Below are positions 20,087-29,800 of a stretch of 64,000 nucleotides of DNA, piece by piece. The notes under the pieces were generated by a model. The model saw nothing but the letters and a program-made list of their open reading frames with translations. It was not told the origin of the DNA and did no database searches. Origin of the DNA: Legionella donaldsonii (GTDB lineage: Bacteria > Pseudomonadota > Gammaproteobacteria > Legionellales > Legionellaceae); the NCBI RefSeq assembly GCF_900452385.1, contig NZ_UGOA01000001.1, positions 2,055,501 through 2,119,500 on the forward strand, given 5' to 3'. The position numbers and the translations under genes are program-made. Each line of letters starts with the position of its first letter. Positions within the stretch are counted from its first letter, which is position 1.

Positions 20087-20656
20087 ATGTTGCTTATTAT
20101 TGATAATTACGATTCTTTTACTTATAACCTTGTACAATACTTTCAATGCTTGGGGCAAGAGGTTAAGGTCTTTGCAAATGATCGCATCTCTATTGAGGAT
20201 ATTGAACGTCTAGCGCCCCAGTACCTGGTTATTTCTCCGGGCCCCAAAGGCCCAGCGCAAGCAGGTATTTCTTTACAGGTGATTGAACATTTTTATCAGC
20301 AAACTCCCATTCTTGGAATTTGTTTAGGTCATCAATGTCTAGCTCATTTTTTTGGAGCCTCCATTATTCAGGCACCAGAAATAATGCACGGCAAAAACTC
20401 TTTAATTAACCATAACAAGCGAGGCTTGTTTCGTAATTTGCCGACTCCATTTCAGGCTACTCGTTATCATTCACTAGCTGTCGATATTGCAACCCTACCC
20501 TCTTGTTTTGCCATTGATGCATGGGCTGATAATACAATTATGGCTATTACACATCGTCAATATCCTTTATATGGTCTACAATTTCATCCGGAAGCCATTT
20601 TAAGTGAATATGGCATGCAGCTTTTAACTCATTTTTTAGCCTATGAATACCAATAA
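20087..20656 (+). CDS. trpG: Glutamine amidotransferase subunit of anthranilate (or aminodeoxychorismate) synthase
   Basis: A 189-residue class I glutamine amidotransferase that hands ammonia to the chorismate-using large subunit. The catalytic triad is Cys79 in GICLGHQ, His167 and Glu169 in LQFHPEAILSEYG, and the oxyanion-site PGPKGP is at residues 51-56. Proteins of this type often serve both TrpE and PabB. The direct overlap with trpD (14 nt) argues for the tryptophan role, but pabA function is equally possible because neither large subunit is in the window. It begins 2 nt after the lptB stop, leaving no room for a trp leader or attenuator. Confidence 0.9.
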   Translation: MLLIIDNYDSFTYNLVQYFQCLGQEVKVFANDRISIEDIERLAPQYLVISPGPKGPAQAGISLQVIEHFYQQTPILGICLGHQCLAHFFGASIIQAPEIMHGKNSLINHNKRGLFRNLPTPFQATRYHSLAVDIATLPSCFAIDAWADNTIMAITHRQYPLYGLQFHPEAILSEYGMQLLTHFLAYEYQ

Positions 20657-21671
20657 ATTATTTGAACAATTAATTGCCGGTGAAAATTTAACCGCCACAG
20701 CAACACAAGATTTTATGTATGCCTGCATGAAAGGTGAATTGACTGATGTGCAAATCGCTACCTTTTTAGCCCTGATGCGTATGAAAGGTGAAACAGTTGA
20801 GGAATTAACTGCTGCGGCTTCCGTTATGATGAAAATGGCTCACTGCATTGATTTGGGTAATGATTTGCTAGACATCGTGGGTACAGGGGGTGATGGCAAA
20901 AATACCTTTAATGTCTCAACGGTCAGCAGTTTTGTTGCTGCAGCAGCAGGGGCTCAGGTGGCTAAACACGGTAATCGTTCTGTTTCCAGTCGTAGTGGTA
21001 GTGCCGATTTGCTATTACAGGCCGGCTTCGAACTTCATTTGACCGATGCGCAGTTACAAGCCTGCATGCAGCAATGCGGCGTCAGTTTTTTATTTGCGCC
21101 TCATTTTCATCAAGCAGTACAACATGCAAAAACAGCACGTCAACAACTTGGGATACGTACTTTTTTTAATTTGCTTGGGCCCCTTATTAATCCCGCCCAT
21201 GTAAAAAAACAAGTTGTCGGCGTCTGCGCATATCGTTTGCTAGAGCCAATAGCCAAAGTACTTGCTAATCTTGGCAGTGAGCGTGCATTGGTCATCAATT
21301 CTCGTGATGGCATGGATGAAGTCAGTATTTCAGCCATTACAGATGTCGTAGAATATCATCAAGGTGAATTCAAACATTGGTGTATTGACCCCAAAGATTA
21401 TGATTGTTTTCATGCTAATTTGGACGCCATTATAGTCAACTCCCCTGCTCAAAGCCTGATACTTGCTGAGAAGGTGTTGAATGGTGAGTGGGGACCCGCG
21501 CGCGATATCGTCCTATTAAACACTGCTGCCGCGCTTTATTGTGCAGAACTCAGCTCCAGTTTTAGCGATGCTGTAGAAAAGGCTAAAAAGGCAATTGATA
21601 GTGGCAAAGCCGCCAAAACATTTATGCAATTGAAAGCATTAACTCAACAAGTGATAAACAATAATGAATAG
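20643..21671 (+). CDS. trpD: Anthranilate phosphoribosyltransferase
   Basis: TrpD joins anthranilate to PRPP, the second step of tryptophan synthesis. The 342-residue protein has the glycine-rich PRPP motif [17 protein letters not shown] near residues 80-96, then [18 protein letters not shown] near residue 115 and [11 protein letters not shown] near residue 175, with the acidic metal motif DGMDEVS near residue 222. It is a stand-alone enzyme, not fused to TrpG as in E. coli. It overlaps trpG by 14 nt and trpC by 8 nt, so the three are translationally linked. Confidence 0.96.
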   Translation: MNTNKLFEQLIAGENLTATATQDFMYACMKGELTDVQIATFLALMRMKGETVEELTAAASVMMKMAHCIDLGNDLLDIVGTGGDGKNTFNVSTVSSFVAAAAGAQVAKHGNRSVSSRSGSADLLLQAGFELHLTDAQLQACMQQCGVSFLFAPHFHQAVQHAKTARQQLGIRTFFNLLGPLINPAHVKKQVVGVCAYRLLEPIAKVLANLGSERALVINSRDGMDEVSISAITDVVEYHQGEFKHWCIDPKDYDCFHANLDAIIVNSPAQSLILAEKVLNGEWGPARDIVLLNTAAALYCAELSSSFSDAVEKAKKAIDSGKAAKTFMQLKALTQQVINNNE

Positions 21672-22434
21672 TATTTTAAATCGCATAGCCGAACATAAGC
21701 AGGAAGAAATCGCACAAGCAAAACGTCTTAAGCCTTTAGCCAGTTTAAAAAATATTGACGCGTTACCTGTCCGGGATTTTATTGCTGGTTTGCACAAGAT
21801 TAATCCAGCGATTATTGCTGAAATCAAAAAAGCCTCACCCAGCAAAGGAATCATACGTGCTGATTTTGATGTAGCAACTATCGCCCAAATTTACGAAAAA
21901 AATGGAGCCAGCTGTCTATCTGTCCTAACAGACCATCAATTCTTTCATGGCGATCCAAGTTATTTAGCCGTAGCAAAAAAACATTCATCCTTACCCGTGC
22001 TCCGTAAAGACTTCATCATCGATGATTATCAACTCTATGAAAGCCGCGCTCTGGGAGCCGATTGTATTTTGTTGATTGTTGCCATGCTGGATGACTCGCA
22101 ACTCCGAGATTACTGCCAACTAGCTCAAGAACTGGGTATGGCAGTATTAGTAGAAAGCCATACGCTAGCAGAACTTGAGCGTGCACTGGTACTACCGACT
22201 CCTTTGATGGGAGTCAACAATCGGAGTTTACACACTTTTATCACTGATATTCGTACTAGTCTTGAATTAATTCATCACCTGCCAGCAGATAAAATCATGA
22301 TCAGTGAAAGCGGCATTAATACCAATGAAGATATTAAGCGAATGCAAGGAAATGGCATTAATACCTTTTTAATTGGTGAGAGTTTGATGCGCGCAGCGAA
22401 TATAGGACATAAGCTTCAAGAATTAATGAGCTAA
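21664..22434 (+). CDS. trpC: Indole-3-glycerol phosphate synthase
   Basis: TrpC closes the indole ring. The 256-residue TIM barrel is monofunctional and not fused to TrpF as in E. coli. The conserved sites are visible: the catalytic Lys in [10 protein letters not shown] near residue 57, [13 protein letters not shown] near residue 85, the second Lys in [11 protein letters not shown] near residue 113, and the barrel-end [15 protein letters not shown] and ISESGI. It overlaps trpD by 8 nt and appears to end the operon. A 6-bp hairpin (CTTACA-CCAC-TGTAAG at 22505-22520) lies about 70 nt downstream, without a T run. Confidence 0.96.
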   Translation: MNSILNRIAEHKQEEIAQAKRLKPLASLKNIDALPVRDFIAGLHKINPAIIAEIKKASPSKGIIRADFDVATIAQIYEKNGASCLSVLTDHQFFHGDPSYLAVAKKHSSLPVLRKDFIIDDYQLYESRALGADCILLIVAMLDDSQLRDYCQLAQELGMAVLVESHTLAELERALVLPTPLMGVNNRSLHTFITDIRTSLELIHHLPADKIMISESGINTNEDIKRMQGNGINTFLIGESLMRAANIGHKLQELMS

Positions 22435-22540
22435 TCGTTATAGTTTATAATATTTTTAATTAACTACTTGTTTTTAATTAACTTATTTAGTAGCCAATAA
22501 TATCCTTACACCACTGTAAGTGAATGGCTTTTCCATTTAT

Positions 22541-22569
22541 TTGTCTTAGTGTGCTAAATTTAGCATAAT
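22541..22569 (+). promoter_or_regulatory. Sigma70-type promoter with a palindrome in the spacer
   Basis: TTGTCT (22541-22546), 17 nt, then CATAAT (22564-22569). A perfect 14-bp palindrome TGCTAAATTTAGCA occupies 22552-22565, covering most of the spacer and the first -10 bases. That is an operator-like position about 34 nt before the glutaminase ATG. No regulator can be named from this. Confidence 0.45.
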
Positions 22570-22598
22570 GCAACCCCATTTTTTATGGCTGAGAGCCT

Positions 22599-23531
22599 AT
22601 GACAAATAAAAAAATAACACCTGCTCTTTTGAAACAATTAGTAACCAAGGCGGAGCGCAATCAGGATGGCGATACCGCGAATTACATACCCGAATTAGCG
22701 AATGTGAACAAAGACTTAACGGCTGTAGCAGTTAAGCTTTTAAGCGGCGAATCATTTTCTTACAGCAATCTGCCTCTATCGCCAGTTACTCTACAAAGTA
22801 CAGGCAAATTGATTCCCCTTATTGGCCTTTTAGAGGAATTTGGCGCAGAACAGCTTTTTGAATGGGTTAAAGTTGAACCTTCCGGCGATGATTTTGCATC
22901 GATTACGCGTCTTGAACGGTTTGGCCCTAAACCATCCAATCCTATGTTAAATGCTGGCGCAATTACCCTTTGCTCTCATATACCTGGCTTAGGAGAGCAG
23001 AAATTTGCCTGGCTGGAACATTGGGTACAGAAATTATTTAATCAACGTTTGAGCATAAATCCCCTGGTATTTGCGTCAGAAAAAAGGACTGGGGACCGTA
23101 ATCGTTCCATGGCCTATTTACTCAAAAGCAGGAACAATTTGGGAACCGGCGTTGGTGAAACGCTTGATTTATATTTTACTCTTTGCTCTTACGAAGCAAT
23201 GCTTGAACAGATGCTCTATTTACCGACTATCTTAGCCAATGCAGGAAAAGATCCCCAAGATGGAACACAAATTATTTCACTTGAAACATGTAAAATTACG
23301 CTCGCTATTATGGCTACCTGTGGTTTATATGATGAGACTGGAACACATATGGTTCGTACCGGCATGCCCGCTAAAAGTGGCGTTTCAGGATATACCATTG
23401 CCGTAGTTCCTGCCAAAGCGGGTATAGTGGTACTTAGTCCTCGAGTCAATGCTAAAGGCAATAGCATTCGCGGTGAAATTATCCTGGAAAACTTATCAAA
23501 TACCATGGAATGGCATTTTGCAGTTCCCTAA
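22599..23531 (+). CDS. glsA: Glutaminase, serine beta-lactamase-like fold
   Basis: This 310-residue enzyme hydrolyses glutamine to glutamate and ammonia. The S-x-x-K catalytic pair is S67 and K70 in TLQSTGKLIPL, where most glutaminases have QSISK. The following family blocks are PKPSNPMLNAGAI near residue 112 and the C-terminal KSGVSGYTIAVVPAKAGIVV, then SPRVNAKGNS. The overall length is the family's usual 305-310. The changed residues inside S-T-G-K and the less conserved middle part mean activity should not be taken for granted. Legionella use amino acids as the main carbon source and some encode more than one glutaminase. GAGAG precedes the ATG. It is monocistronic behind the palindrome-bearing promoter. 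Confidence 0.88.
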   Translation: MTNKKITPALLKQLVTKAERNQDGDTANYIPELANVNKDLTAVAVKLLSGESFSYSNLPLSPVTLQSTGKLIPLIGLLEEFGAEQLFEWVKVEPSGDDFASITRLERFGPKPSNPMLNAGAITLCSHIPGLGEQKFAWLEHWVQKLFNQRLSINPLVFASEKRTGDRNRSMAYLLKSRNNLGTGVGETLDLYFTLCSYEAMLEQMLYLPTILANAGKDPQDGTQIISLETCKITLAIMATCGLYDETGTHMVRTGMPAKSGVSGYTIAVVPAKAGIVVLSPRVNAKGNSIRGEIILENLSNTMEWHFAVP

Positions 23532-23548
23532 GCTGGTAAAGTACCCAT

Positions 23549-23671
23549 TAGACCTCTTGTATAATCTGTGTATTTTAAGGCGAAAACGCTTCGAGAGCGG
23601 AGTTTACAAGTACGCGGAAACGTTCGCAACGCAGCAATATAACTAAAGACACCGGCTATACAAGGGATCTA
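23549..23671. mobile_element. MITE-like element with TA ends
   Basis: The left end TAGACCTCTTGTATA (23549-23563) and the reverse complement of the right end (23657-23671) match at 13 of 15 positions. Taking the outer TA as the target duplication leaves 13-bp inverted ends, as in IS630/Tc1-mariner-type elements. The 93-nt interior has no transposase. It sits between the glutaminase stop and the stop of the small acidic ORF. Confidence 0.5.
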
Positions 23672-23672
23672 C

Positions 23673-23849
23673 TTAATCATCTGATAAAGGTTCTGGTATA
23701 TGCACTGGCTCTGGCTCTGGATCATTGGCTGGGCTTGGCTCAGGAGAGTAATCAGGGCCTGGTTCTGCCGGATCGGGGAGCATAGGATCTTCTAGTGGTG
23801 GTGAAGAGGGAATTTCCTCCGGTTGTCCCGATTGCTCTTGATAATTCAC
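23673..23849 (-). CDS. Small acidic proline-rich protein
   Basis: A 58-residue ORF that begins 17 nt after the giant adhesin stop. AAGGAG lies about 7 nt before a GTG start, one of the best ribosome sites in the cluster. The protein starts MNYQEQSGQPEEIPSSPP and ends in VHIPEPLSDD. About a quarter of the residues are Pro and about a quarter Asp or Glu, with repeated P-E-P steps and no Lys, Arg or Cys. It has no signal peptide or membrane segment, and must be disordered. Position and ribosome site argue for a real last gene of the adhesin operon. I do not know its function; candidates such as a secretion helper or chaperone for the adhesin are guesses. Confidence 0.6.
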   Translation of the reverse strand: MNYQEQSGQPEEIPSSPPLEDPMLPDPAEPGPDYSPEPSPANDPEPEPVHIPEPLSDD

Positions 23850-23866
23850 AGTACTCTCCTTAGTTC

Positions 23867-26800
23867 TTAGGCCACTGTCGTTGGCGGTGGAATTTCTGGC
23901 AACGCAGCTGTCGGAGTCACTCCCACAACCTGAACATGAGCAACCTCTGCACCATTGGAGAATTCAAAAAGCTTGCCACCTCCATGTGCTGCATCTACAT
24001 TTCCAAGTTCATTCCAGGTTTGCGTGGATGTTTTTTCAATATTAACTGTATCATGTTGTTGACCATCACCGTCCCCGCGAATTTTCAGGACATGATCATA
24101 GGTAACACCATTTACCTCAACACTCAAATCACTGTTATGGGCTAATTTTAATGCGGCATCCAAATCAAGATGCACATCATTTTTACCGGCACCAGCCATA
24201 TCAATGACTTCCCAGCCACCATGACCAAAATGTTCTTTAATTTCATTAGTACTTAAGCCCATGTTATTTTCATTAAATTTCACGGTATCAATACCATGTC
24301 CACCAGCTACTGTTCCCATATGTGATAAATCCTCAGGAATTAATAAATTCTCAGAATTATTACTAAGGACTTTTTCATGCTCATTACTAAAATCAAACAA
24401 ATTGAGATTTAACGGATCCGAAGTTACTGTAACGGTAAAGTTCCCTGAAATAGAATCACCATCTCCATCAGTAGCAGTAAATTGGAAAGGCAAATCTGTT
24501 GTTTTATCGCCTTCAATATCAAACTCAACGCCAGAAACCCGGAAATGCTTATTATTTGCACTTGAAGAGCTTGAATTATTTTCTAGTTCTACACGATCAA
24601 GGTATTTATTCGCTGTTACAGGAATATCAATACTGGCAGTTGTGCCATCAGGTAAAATTGCAGTCCCTGTGGCAGTTGTGCCGTCAGTGTAATAGGCAGT
24701 CCACTTATAGGAGACATCTACAGAGCCTGTAGCGATAAGATCCAGTGTCATTCCAGTAGCATTATTTGCTACTCCATCAAGACCCGTATTATCAAAATCA
24801 AATGTTAATTTTTCACCTCTATTAACTACAGTATTACCTGCACCTCCAGTAACACCGAGGCCATTACTATTTAAAATGACATTACCATTACCACCACTTG
24901 CTGTGATCTTCATTTCCCAATCACCAGCTGAAGCAGACAGAGCACCAGACGCACTATTTACATAATATGCACTTGCATTACCTGAACCAGAAACTGTTGG
25001 CGTATAAGCGATATTAATGGGATCAAGCGGTTGAAGAAGAGTAAAGTTGTAGGTACCATCAGGTCCATCAGCCGAAAGGACAAATACTACATTTGAACCA
25101 GCCATCGCAGTAATCGTTGACCCAGATATATTATAGGTAATATCGACTCGTCCTGAAGTTAATCCTTCTAAAGGTGTACCATTTAAATTAATTACTCCAC
25201 CTTGAGATTCACCACCCATGTCTGCTAATACACCATCAATTTGAGCGCCAGCAATATTTTGTGTTATTCCATCCGCTATATTTGCTACCGGTACATCATC
25301 AACGGGATAGACTGTAACGTTAATATTCACAGTACTACTTTCCTGAGCACCATTTGATGTTTCCGTTGCTGTGGCAGTGACTTGCAGTGAAAAATTGCCA
25401 TTAAAATTGAGTGGAGGAAGAATTGTTAAAGCATTTATATTCCAACCGGTGATATCAACAGAAGTATTACCTACAGTACTAGTAAAAGTATGCGTACCAT
25501 CACTAAGTACAGCACCAACAGGAATATTACCAAGTTTAATTGCTAAAATTTCGGAACCATCAGTATCTACCAATGCAGCATTAATGCGTGAAAGCGGAAT
25601 GGATGTATCTTCACTGCCCTCATTATAAGAGTATGCTTGATAAAAACCATCAGGCTTAAGTTCAGAAAGACGGAGATTGACCCCATGCACATCATCGACA
25701 TCTTGATATAATTTGAAATTTGCTGAGCTTAAATCTTTAATCGCGCCACCATTGTCACGCAAATTAACATCATAATTACCTGGTCCATCGGAATTATTAT
25801 GATAAATGGATAACAAATAATAACCTGTTGTGGTAGGGACAAAATTACCGCTGAACACGCCTTGACTACCTCCCCAGGTAGCTTGAGCTACGACGTTATT
25901 ACCCACCACAATACGAATACTATCATCACCAGATCCACTAAATGTATAAGTATGACCTGCTTCTAAATAAATAAGCCCTGAAATTTTTGATGCTGTTCCT
26001 GTTGCAACATCATTCGTACCTGGTTGCTGAACATTCTGTATACTGGTTGTAGAACTTGGATTTAAAAGAGTAGCCTCTATAACAGCTTGTAAAGTACTTG
26101 GCGTAGCCCCAGCTCCATTCGTTGTCAAACCCAAGATATTATTTATCCATGTTTCTTTTATTAACCCCGTTCCAATTGGAATTGAAGAAGTCGGGGTAGT
26201 TAATCCAAGAGTGGGAACATCAGCCACTGCAGTAACATTAAGTTGTAGAGAAGCCGTTGCAGAACCACCCTGTCCATCACTAACCGTATAAGTTATAGAT
26301 GGGGCTGAACCACTCCAATTCGCTACAGGTGTAAAACTATAAGCACCATTTGCTCCAATGCTAAGGGTACCTACACCCGCTATTGTTGCTGTAGCACCAG
26401 CGGCATAAGAGGTATTGTTGATGGAGAAAGCAGTTACAGTTAAAACACCTCCATCTGAATCTTGATCATTGCTAAGAACATTACCAGTAATGATTGTATC
26501 TTCATTACCAGTTTTCGTGTCGTTAGTTAAAATAGGAACTTCATTAGTACCCTGAATGGTTACCGTAACCACTTTGGTAGCAGTGCCATCAAAAGATTTT
26601 GCCGTGAAACTATCAGTCAACGATTGGCCAACCTTTAATTGCTGGATGGCCGTTTGCGCATTGTTCGCCGTGTAAGTCCAGACCCCATTGGCGGCCAGGG
26701 TAAAGGTCCCGTAGGTTCCTGCCACAGAAGGCTGGGCGATGAAACTGGATTGCCCGGCATCCACATCGGCAATGGTGAGCGTACCACTACTAGTCAGATT

Positions 26801-29800
26801 ACCACTGGTGACATTGACATCTTCGGTGACTGTACCGGTAGAGACCCCGGCAATTACCGGGACATCATTGGTACCCTGGATGGTGACCGTGACGAGCTGG
26901 GTTGCTGTTCCATCTAAAGATTTTGCCGTGAAGCTATCGGTTAACGTTTGGCCAGCCCCTAATTGCTGGATGGCTGTTTGCGCATTGTTCGCCGTGTAAG
27001 TCCAGACCCCATTGGCGGCCAGGGTAAAGGTACCGTAGGTTCCTGCCACAGAAGGCTGGGCGATGAAACTGGATTGGCCGGCATCGACATCGGCAATGGT
27101 CAAGGTACCGCTCTTGGTTAAATTACCACTCGTCAGTGCTGTATCTTCGGTGACTGTCCCAGTAGACACCCCGGCAATCACCGGGACATCATTGGTGCCC
27201 TGGATCGTCACCGTGACCGTTTGACTGGCACTGCCATCGGCCGAGGTCGCAGTGAAGCTATCGGTCAAAGTTTGGCCAGCCCCTAACTGCTGGATGGTTG
27301 TTTGTGCATTGTTCGCCGTGTACGTCCAGACCCCATTGGCAGCCAGGGTAAAGGTCCCGTAGGTTCCTGCCACAGAAGGCTGGGCGATAAAACTGGATTG
27401 GCCGGCATCGACATCAGCAATAGTCAAGGTACCGCTCTTGGTTAAATTACCATTCGTCAGTGCTATATCTTCAGTCACTGTCCCGGTAGACACCCCGGCA
27501 ATCACCGGGACATCATTGGTACCCTGGATGGTCACAGTGACCGTTTGACTGGCACTGCCATCGGCCGAGGTCGCAGTAAAGCTATCGGTCAGCGTTTGGC
27601 CAGCCCCTAACTGCTGGATGGCTGTTTGTGCATTGTTCGCCGTGTAAGTCCAGACGCCGTTGGTGGCCAGGGTAAAGGTACCGTAAGTACCTGCCACAGA
27701 AGGCTGGGCGATGAAACTGGATTGCCCGGCATCGACATCGGCAATGGTCAAGGTACCGCTCTTGGTTAAATTACCACTCGTCAGTGCTATATCTTCAGTC
27801 ACCGTCCCGGTAGACACCCCGGCAATTACCGGGACATCATTGGTACCCTGGATGGTGACTGTGACGAGCTGGGTTGCTGTTCCATCTAAAGATTTTGCCG
27901 TGAAGCTATCGGTTAACGTTTGGCCAGCCCCTAACTGCTGGATGGCTGTTTGTGCATTGTTCGCCGTGTAAGTCCAGACGCCGTTGGTGGCCAGGGTAAA
28001 GGTACCGTAAGTACCTGCCACAGAAGGCTGGGCGATGAAACTGGATTGCCCAGCATCGACATCGGCAATGGTCAAGGTACCGCTCTTGGTTAAATTACCA
28101 CTCGTCAGTGCTGTATCTTCGGTGACTGTACCGGTAGAGACCCCGGCAATTACCGGGACATCATTGGTACCCTGGATGGTGACTGTGACGAGCTGGGTTG
28201 CTGTTCCATCTAAAGATTTTGCCGTGAAGCTATCGGTTAACGTTTGGCCAGCCCCTAACTGCTGGATGGCCGTTTGTGCATTGTTCGCCGTGTACGTCCA
28301 GACCCCGTTGGTGGCCAGGGTAAAGGTCCCGTAGGTTCCTGCCACAGAAGGCTGGGCGATAAAACTGGATTGGCCGGCATCGACATCAGCAATAGTCAAG
28401 GTACCGCTCTTGGTTAAATTACCACTCGTCAGTGCTATATCTTCAGTCACTGTCCCGGTAGACACCCCGGCAATCACCGGGACATCATTGGTACCCTGGA
28501 TGGTCACAGTGACCGTTTGACTGGCACTGCCATCGGCCGAGGTCGCAGTAAAGCTATCGGTCAGCGTTTGGCCAGCCCCTAACTGCTGGATGGTTGTTTG
28601 TGCATTGTTCGCCGTGTAAGTCCAGACGCCGTTGGTGGCCAGGGTAAAGGTACCGTAAGTACCTGCCACAGAAGGCTGGGCGATGAAACTGGATTGCCCG
28701 GCATCGACATCGGCAATGGTCAAGGTACCGCTCTTGGTTAAATTACCACTCGTCAGTGCTATATCTTCAGTCACCGTCCCGGTAGACACCCCGGCAATTA
28801 CCGGGACATCATTGGTACCCTGGATGGTGACTGTGACGAGCTGGGTTGCTGTTCCATCTAAAGATTTTGCCGTGAAGCTATCGGTTAACGTTTGGCCAGC
28901 CCCTAACTGCTGGATGGCTGTTTGTGCATTGTTCGCCGTGTAAGTCCAGACGCCGTTGGTGGCCAGGGTAAAAGTACCGTAAGTACCTGCCACAGAAGGC
29001 TGGGCGATGAAACTGGATTGCCCGGCATCCACATCGGCAATGGTCAAGGTACCGCTCTTGGTTAAATTACCACTCGTCAGTGCTGTATCTTCGGTGACTG
29101 TACCGGTAGAGACCCCGGCAATTACCGGGACATCATTGGTACCCTGGATGGTGACTGTGACGAGCTGGGTTGCTGTTCCATCTAAAGATTTTGCCGTGAA
29201 GCTATCGGTTAACGTTTGACCAGCCCCTAACTGCTGGATGGTTGTTTGTGCATTGTTCGCCGTGTAAGTCCAGACGCCGTTGGCGGCCAGGGTAAAGGTA
29301 CCGTAGGTGCCTGCCACAGAGGGCTGGGCGATAAAACTGGATTGCCCGGCATCGACATCGGCAATGGTCAAGGTACCGCTGCTGCTCAGGTTATTGTTGG
29401 CAACATTCGCATCTTCAGTCACCGTACCGGTAGACACCCCGGCAATTACCGGGACATCATTGGTGCCCTGGATCGTCACCGTGACCGTTTGACTGGCACT
29501 GCCATCGGCTGAGGTCGCAGTAAAGCTATCAGTCAACGTTTGGCCAGCCCCTAACTGCTGGATGGCTGTTTGTGCATTGTTCGCCGTGTACGTCCAGACC
29601 CCATTGGCAGCCAGGGTAAAGGTACCGTAGGTGCCTGCCACAGAAGGCTGGGCGATAAAACTGGATTGGCCGGCATCCACATCGGCAATGGTCAACGTAC
29701 CGCCACTGCTCAGATTGACATTTATTACATTCGCATCTTCGGTGACTGTACTGGTAGACACCCCGGCAATTACCGGGACATCATTGGTGCCCTGGATCGT

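Noticed and set aside
20060-20087. A trp leader peptide or attenuator before trpG
   Set aside because: Only 2 nt separate the lptB stop and the trpG start.
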